From Candidatus Methylomirabilota bacterium (GTDB lineage: Bacteria > Methylomirabilota > Methylomirabilia > Methylomirabilales > Methylomirabilaceae), in the NCBI GenBank assembly GCA_016200385.1, contig JACQEV010000213.1:1-7775 (forward strand): 7,775 nt of DNA, given 5' to 3'. This document shows, piece by piece, positions 4,056 through 7,775 of the stretch (within the stretch, counting starts at the first letter, position 1; the number at the start of each line of letters is the position of its first letter). The position numbers and the translations under genes were made by a program. The notes below the pieces were generated by a model that made no database searches, was not told the origin of the DNA, and worked only from the letters and a program-made list of their open reading frames with translations.

Positions 4056-5912
4056 ATGCCACCGAGGGGAAGGCGTGGGGACGCCAGGTTTTACGAACTC
4101 TACTGTATCGTCTGCGGGAAGACCTGCACAGAGCACGAGAGCAGCACCCGTTGCCCGAGCTGCGGCAAGCCGCTTGCCGTCCGCTATGACTATGCCCGCA
4201 TCAGGGCCCGCCTGAACCGATACTCGCTCAAAACCTCTCCGATCAAGGCGCTCAAATACCTTGACTTCTATCCGATCCTCGACCTGGACCTCGTGGTGTC
4301 CCTCGATGAAGGCGGCACCCCGCTGTACCGCTGCCATCGGCTGGCGGAGGAGTTGGGGATCAAACAGCTCTACATCAAGAATGAGGGGCTGAATCCCACC
4401 GGCGTCTTCAAGGATCGGGGGACACTGGTAGAGATCACCAAGGCGAAAGAGCAGGGGGCCAAGGCGATCTGCGTCGCCTCCACCGGGAACATGGCCGGGT
4501 CTGTCGCCGCCTACGCCTCGATCGCCGGGTTGCCCTGCTATGTGTTGGTGCCGGAGGGGACCCCGATTGGAAAGATGTCCCAGGCCCTCTCCTATGGCGC
4601 CAGGGTCCTCCAGGTCCGGGGGACCTACAACGACGCGGCGTCACTCGCCGAGCAGATGAGCCAGCGCTACGGGTACTACCTCGCGGGCGATTATGCCTTC
4701 CGCGTGGAAGGGCAGAAGTCACAGGCGTTCGAAATCATTGAGCAATTGGAGTGGCAGGCGCCGTCCGTCGTCATCGTTCCCATGGGCTGCGGGACGAACA
4801 TCGCTGCCCTCTGGAAGGGGTTCAAAGAGTTTCATGAAATGGGGTTGATCTCGTCTCTGCCCAGGATGATCGGCGTCCAACCGGTCGGCTGTCAGCCGAT
4901 CGTGGTTGCGTTTAACCAGGGATCGGATGAGATCGTGCCGGTGAAGAAGCCAGAGTCGGTCGCCTCGGCGCTCATGGCTGGCGATCCGCTGGACGGATTA
5001 AAAGCGCTGGCGGTGCTCCGGGAATCGGGCGGATGTGCCCTCTCGCTGACCGACTCGGAGATCCTGGAGGCGCAGCAGAAGATCGCGCGGCAGGAATCGA
5101 TCTTTGTCGAGCCGTCGGGCGCGCTCCCCGTCGGGGCCTTGATCCCGTTGCTCAGCAGCGGGCGTGTCAGGGCGGACGAGTCGGTGGTCTGCCTGGCCAC
5201 AGGCAACGGCCTGAAAGACCCCAGGGCGGCCCTGCGGGTGCTCCCATCGCCCGCCACGATCGATCCCTCGATGCAGGAGGTCGAAAAGTTCTTGAAGCTG
5301 CGGCTCTATGAGATCCGGGCCGCGGGGGCCAAGAACGGCGACAAGCACGTATTCGAGAAAGCCCCGTCCCTGGCCGAGGTCACGACCTGCGTGCGGCAGG
5401 AGCTGGGGGTGAAACTGACCGCCGAGTATGGGGCGAAGGTTCGGTCACTGATCGAGGAGTTCGTGAAGAAGGGAAAGCCCATCACCAAAGCTGACCTGCA
5501 GTATATCGTTGAGAATGTGCTGAAGGGACTTTCAGGCCACAAGCCCGTTCTGGCGGTGGAGGACTTCAGGGTCTCGACGTCGCTCCATGGCCAGGCGGAG
5601 GCGGCTGTCTGGGTCATTTTCGATGGCGAGAAAGTGGAGGCGTCCGGTTCTGGCGTCGGCCCTGTGGATGCCGTCATCAATGCCCTAAAGCAAGCGGCGC
5701 TGACGCGTGGCAGGCTGTTCTTCGAGTTGATCGACTACAATGTGGAAATCAGCTCGCCCGGGACGGATGCCTCGGTCGAGACCGCCATCGTCATGAAGGA
5801 CGCCGAGGGGAACCGGGTGGTCGCCACCGGCACCTCTCCCGACATCATCGTTGCCTCGGTGAACGCCTTCGTTGACGGCTATAACGTCCTGTGGGCTCGG
5901 CAGAAGGGGTGA
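4056..5912 (+). CDS. thrC: Threonine-synthase-type PLP enzyme fused to a LeuA-type regulatory domain
   Basis: Threonine synthase converts O-phosphohomoserine to threonine with PLP. The 618-residue product is far longer than the usual 350-480. Residues 17-36 form a zinc ribbon (CIVC...CPSC; Cys17, 20, 33, 36). The PLP fold II domain spans about 80-395: the lysine that binds PLP is Lys119 in NPTGVFKDRG (113-122), followed by STGNMAG, EGQKSQAFEI, PMGCGTNIAALWKGFKE, IFVEPSGA (349-356) and ATGNGLKDP (381-389). A helical part (about 405-490) ends in ITKADLQYIVENVL (476-489). Residues 498-613 then form a LeuA dimer/allosteric domain, with GVGPVDAVINAL (533-544), DYNVEISSPGTDA (560-572) and TSPDIIVASVNAFVDGYNVL (593-612). 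That domain binds leucine or isoleucine in 2-isopropylmalate and citramalate synthases, so feedback control by a branched-chain amino acid is a reasonable inference. Several substrate-side motifs differ from classical threonine synthases, so another phospho-amino-acid substrate is possible. It has its own promoter and overlaps the opposing glycosylase gene by 68 bases. Confidence 0.85.
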   Translation: MPPRGRRGDARFYELYCIVCGKTCTEHESSTRCPSCGKPLAVRYDYARIRARLNRYSLKTSPIKALKYLDFYPILDLDLVVSLDEGGTPLYRCHRLAEELGIKQLYIKNEGLNPTGVFKDRGTLVEITKAKEQGAKAICVASTGNMAGSVAAYASIAGLPCYVLVPEGTPIGKMSQALSYGARVLQVRGTYNDAASLAEQMSQRYGYYLAGDYAFRVEGQKSQAFEIIEQLEWQAPSVVIVPMGCGTNIAALWKGFKEFHEMGLISSLPRMIGVQPVGCQPIVVAFNQGSDEIVPVKKPESVASALMAGDPLDGLKALAVLRESGGCALSLTDSEILEAQQKIARQESIFVEPSGALPVGALIPLLSSGRVRADESVVCLATGNGLKDPRAALRVLPSPATIDPSMQEVEKFLKLRLYEIRAAGAKNGDKHVFEKAPSLAEVTTCVRQELGVKLTAEYGAKVRSLIEEFVKKGKPITKADLQYIVENVLKGLSGHKPVLAVEDFRVSTSLHGQAEAAVWVIFDGEKVEASGSGVGPVDAVINALKQAALTRGRLFFELIDYNVEISSPGTDASVETAIVMKDAEGNRVVATGTSPDIIVASVNAFVDGYNVLWARQKG

Positions 5913-6582
5913 TCCCTTTCGGAAGGTCATACTGGAGGGGGCACGTCTCACAGCGTGGCGTTCTCCGGCAGTATTCCTTGCCGACGGCCACCAGGAGGGC
6001 ATGATACTCGTTGTAGAGGGTGGCATCGGCCGGCAAGTGGTCCATGAAGAGTCGCTGGATCTTGCCGTATGTCGTTCGCTCCGAGATCAGGCCATGCCGC
6101 TCGAGGACTCGCCGGCTGTAGGCGTCCACGACGAAGATCGGCCGATTACCCGCATACAGCAGGATCGAGTCGGCCGTTTCCTCGCCGATCCCTGAAACCG
6201 CAAGCAGCTCGTCCCGCAATTTCGGAAGCTCAGTCCGGAACATCCGTTGCAAGCTCCCACCGTAGCGCCCCAGCAAGAAGCGCGTGAACTGTTTGAGGCG
6301 TTCGGCCTTCATGTTATAATAACCCGAAGACCGGATGAGCCGGGCGAGCCTCCCGTGCGGCGCGGCATCGATCCCACGGGCGGTGAGCAACCGTCCGGCC
6401 CGCATCGCCGTGATCGCACGCGTGACGTTGGCCCAGGCGGTGTTTTGGGTCAGGATAGCGCCGACGATGACCTCAAACCGGGTGTGGGCGGGCCACCAGC
6501 GCTGTGGCCCAAACCGCCGGAAGAGGTGCCGGTAGAGAGACATGAGGCGGCGTGTCGTGGATGGTTGTCGCATGTCCATCAT
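5845..6582 (-). CDS. Endonuclease III-related HhH-GPD DNA glycosylase (COG2231/MagIII-like)
   Basis: Proteins of this base-excision repair superfamily flip out and remove damaged bases. The 245-residue product shows AILTQNTAWANVTRAI (42-57), the family's equivalent of the endonuclease III TQxT helix; the helix-hairpin-helix VSGIGEETADSILLYA (129-144); and the catalytic Asp153 in VVDAYSRRVLERHG (151-164). The residue aligned with the endonuclease III lyase lysine is Glu135, as in COG2231 and Helicobacter MagIII, pointing to a monofunctional glycosylase, perhaps for alkylated purines. The iron-sulfur loop has only Cys205, Cys211 and Cys214; where the fourth cysteine is expected there is Leu220. 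The C-terminus is a basic tail rich in Arg. ATG 6582, 6579 and 6573 are all possible starts; none has a good ribosome binding site. Longer reading through to 6891 would cover ruvX and is rejected. The gene ends inside the end of the opposing ThrC-like gene. Confidence 0.87.
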   Translation of the reverse strand: MMDMRQPSTTRRLMSLYRHLFRRFGPQRWWPAHTRFEVIVGAILTQNTAWANVTRAITAMRAGRLLTARGIDAAPHGRLARLIRSSGYYNMKAERLKQFTRFLLGRYGGSLQRMFRTELPKLRDELLAVSGIGEETADSILLYAGNRPIFVVDAYSRRVLERHGLISERTTYGKIQRLFMDHLPADATLYNEYHALLVAVGKEYCRRTPRCETCPLQYDLPKGITPSAEPTGRYSRQRRRSPRQR

Positions 6583-6608
6583 TCTGATCGGATTTTCTGA
6601 GAGGTCAA
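6581..6608 (-). promoter_or_regulatory. Possible promoter of the glycosylase gene, giving a nearly leaderless mRNA
   Basis: On the - strand TTGACC (6608-6603) is followed after 16 bases by CAGAAT (6586-6581). The -10 overlaps the first ATG codons, so transcription would begin close to ATG 6573. This agrees with the lack of a ribosome binding site but is a weak match overall. Confidence 0.25.
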
Positions 6609-7061
6609 GTGGAGACTGACGAAGCAGTGACACGATACCTGGGGGTCGATCTCGGGACGCGCCGGATCGGCGTGGCGCTGAGCGACGAGCTGGGCCTGAC
6701 GGCCCAGGCCCTCCCGACACTCGAACCGCCCACAGTGGATGACGCTGTTGACGCCATTCGAGCATTAATCGATCGGTACGGCGTGGGAGAGGTGGTCGTC
6801 GGGCTCCCGAAGAATATGAACGGCACCCTCGGTCCGGCGGCGGAGAAAGCCCTCGCGTTTGCAAGGCGGCTCGAAGAGGGTGGAGATGCAAAAGTGACGT
6901 TGTGGGACGAGCGGCTGACCAGCAGAGCCGCCGAACGCCTGCTGATCGAAGCCAATGTGCGGCGGGCCAAGCGAAGGCGCGCTCTCGATCAGATGGCCGC
7001 AGTGCTTATCCTCCAGGGTTTTCTCGACCGCACCCGTGTTCAGAAGGATCGGCCCTCTTGA
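6609..7061 (+). CDS. ruvX: Putative pre-16S rRNA nuclease / Holliday junction resolvase-like RuvX (YqgF)
   Basis: YqgF/RuvX has an RNase H-like fold and acts in 16S rRNA 5'-end maturation; a Holliday junction resolvase activity was proposed from homology. The 150-residue product shows the three expected acidic sites: Asp14 in YLGVDLGTRRIGVALSD (10-26), Glu101 in WDERLTS (99-105) and Asp127 in ALDQMAAVLILQGFLD (125-140). VVGLPKNMNGTLGPAA (63-78) is also typical. GTG 6609 is preceded by GAGAGG (6599-6604) four bases away. GTG 6627 would give a 144-residue protein beginning VTRYLGVDLG, closer to the usual family start, but has poorer Shine-Dalgarno support. The 3' end overlaps the mltG start by four bases (TTGA). 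The gene is divergent from the glycosylase gene with only 26 bases between them. Confidence 0.92.
   Translation: METDEAVTRYLGVDLGTRRIGVALSDELGLTAQALPTLEPPTVDDAVDAIRALIDRYGVGEVVVGLPKNMNGTLGPAAEKALAFARRLEEGGDAKVTLWDERLTSRAAERLLIEANVRRAKRRRALDQMAAVLILQGFLDRTRVQKDRPS
7044..7048 (+). promoter_or_regulatory. Ribosome binding site supporting the TTG start of mltG
   Basis: AAGGA lies nine bases before TTG 7058, inside the end of ruvX. The later in-frame GTG codons at 7073 and 7091 lack a comparable site. Confidence 0.45.
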
Positions 7062-7775
7062 GCTCGGCATCGGTGGCACCCTCGCTGCCAGTGCGGGCCC
7101 TGGCCCTGTACCTCGGCCTGCTGGTGGGAGGAGGCTCTCTCTGGTACGTCGTGAGCGGGCCGGTTGGGTCGAAGAGCGAGGCCTCCCGCATCGTGTTCAT
7201 CAGGCCGCAGACCGGTGCCCTCACTATCGCAAGGGCGCTGAAGGACGCTGGCGTCATCCGCAGCCGCTTTGCCTTCCTGGCTGTCGCCGTTGGTCGCGGC
7301 ACCTATCGACGTCTGCTCGCAGGGGAGTACGAATTTGCCCCAGGACTCTCCCTCCTCGAAATCGTCCGTCGCCTGGAACAGGGGCGAGGGCTTGTCCACC
7401 AGGTGACCATCCCCGAGGGTTTCGCGGCCCAGCAGATCGCCCAGCTCCTTGCAGAGCGGGGGCTGGTGAATCGGGATCGGTTTATGGCTCTCCTGCAGGA
7501 CCGTCAGACAGTAGAGCAGTATGGTTTGGAAGGCCAGTCGCTCGAATGGTACCTCTTCCCCGATACTTATCGCTTGATCAAGGGGCTGAGCGAGGAAGTG
7601 ATCGTCCATCGGATGGTTCGGCGGTTTCAGGAGATGCTCGGGCCCGAGGAGCACACGCGCGCCGAGGAACTGGGGATGTCGGTCCACGAGATCGTGACGC
7701 TGGCCTCCCTGATCGAGCGGGAGGCACAGGTTCCGGAGGAGCGGCCACTCGTCTCGGCGGTGTTTTATAACAGGC
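7058..7775 (+). CDS. mltG: Endolytic transglycosylase MltG (YceG-like), 3' end outside the window
   Basis: MltG is an inner-membrane lytic transglycosylase that cuts nascent peptidoglycan and sets glycan strand length. The reading frame from TTG 7058 is open to the window end, giving 239 residues. A single membrane anchor lies at about 12-32 (VRALALYLGLLVGGGSLWYV), followed by the LysM-like subdomain region (IARALKDAGVI..., LLAGEYEFAPGLSLLEIVRRL). The catalytic domain begins after VTIPEGF. It shows YLFPDTYRL (165-173) and the catalytic Glu220 in ASLIEREAQVPEER, at nearly the same position as the known E218 of the E. coli enzyme. The start overlaps the ruvX stop in TTGA, indicating translational coupling. 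About a third of the protein is missing at the right edge. Confidence 0.9.
   Translation, partial: MSSASVAPSLPVRALALYLGLLVGGGSLWYVVSGPVGSKSEASRIVFIRPQTGALTIARALKDAGVIRSRFAFLAVAVGRGTYRRLLAGEYEFAPGLSLLEIVRRLEQGRGLVHQVTIPEGFAAQQIAQLLAERGLVNRDRFMALLQDRQTVEQYGLEGQSLEWYLFPDTYRLIKGLSEEVIVHRMVRRFQEMLGPEEHTRAEELGMSVHEIVTLASLIEREAQVPEERPLVSAVFYNR

Noticed and set aside
6583..6891. N-terminal extension of the - strand glycosylase frame to 6891
   Set aside because: It runs antisense through ruvX, is Arg/Pro/Ser-rich like a shadow frame, and matches nothing in the glycosylase family, whose domain starts just after 6582.
7040..7687. - strand open frame opposite mltG
   Set aside because: It is an antisense shadow of mltG with no recognisable motif and no start signals.
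6955..7770. Long + strand open frame through ruvX end and mltG
   Set aside because: The translation is Gly/Arg/Pro-rich without any domain; the adjacent frame from TTG 7058 reads as a convincing MltG with its catalytic motif.

Overview
This 7,775-base window is compact, GC-rich bacterial chromosome carrying ten protein genes, nine on the + strand and one on the - strand. No rRNA, tRNA or CRISPR array is visible. Several genes start at GTG or TTG. The gene set (RpoS/RpoD-type sigma factor, protein-isoaspartate methyltransferase, RuvX, MltG, a SAM-hydrolysing DUF62 protein) suits a deep-branching Gram-negative lineage. The overall style reminds me of NC10/Methylomirabilota or neighbouring groups such as Nitrospirota or deltaproteobacteria, but that is an impression and no marker here proves it.

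Layout. Bases 1-456 hold the C-terminal part of a SAM hydroxide adenosyltransferase. A good sigma-70-type promoter overlaps its stop codon and drives a sigma factor lacking region 1.1 (553-1413), which is followed by a rho-independent terminator (about 1491-1534). Then comes pcm (1657-2406), whose longest form has a signal-peptide-like N-terminus. Bases 2410-2889 are a small element with 32-bp terminal inverted repeats (29/32 identical) enclosing a four-helix-bundle gene of the S23 family. The element sits exactly between the pcm stop and the start of a rhomboid protease gene (2897-3595). The rhomboid gene overlaps a small zinc metallopeptidase gene (3586-3960). A second strong promoter (3988-4016) then drives a 618-residue threonine-synthase-type PLP enzyme (4056-5912).

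The PLP enzyme is the most remarkable gene. It carries a C-terminal regulatory domain of the LeuA (2-isopropylmalate/citramalate synthase) type, which suggests that an end product such as isoleucine or leucine controls flux toward threonine. Its 3' end overlaps, tail to tail, a - strand DNA glycosylase gene of the endonuclease III-related, MagIII-like group (5845-6582). That gene is divergent from ruvX (6609-7061), with only 26 bases between them. The ruvX stop overlaps the TTG start of mltG (7058 to the window end), which is cut off just after its catalytic glutamate.

How the genes fit together. Sigma factor plus pcm recalls the stationary-phase pcm/rpoS neighbourhood of proteobacteria. pcm, rhomboid and metallopeptidase form a protein-maintenance and proteolysis group that was probably one operon before the element inserted. 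ruvX-mltG is a common housekeeping pair. The main points for follow-up are the ThrC-LeuA fusion, the inverted-repeat element around the four-helix-bundle gene, and the two possible starts (exported or cytosolic) of the isoaspartate methyltransferase.
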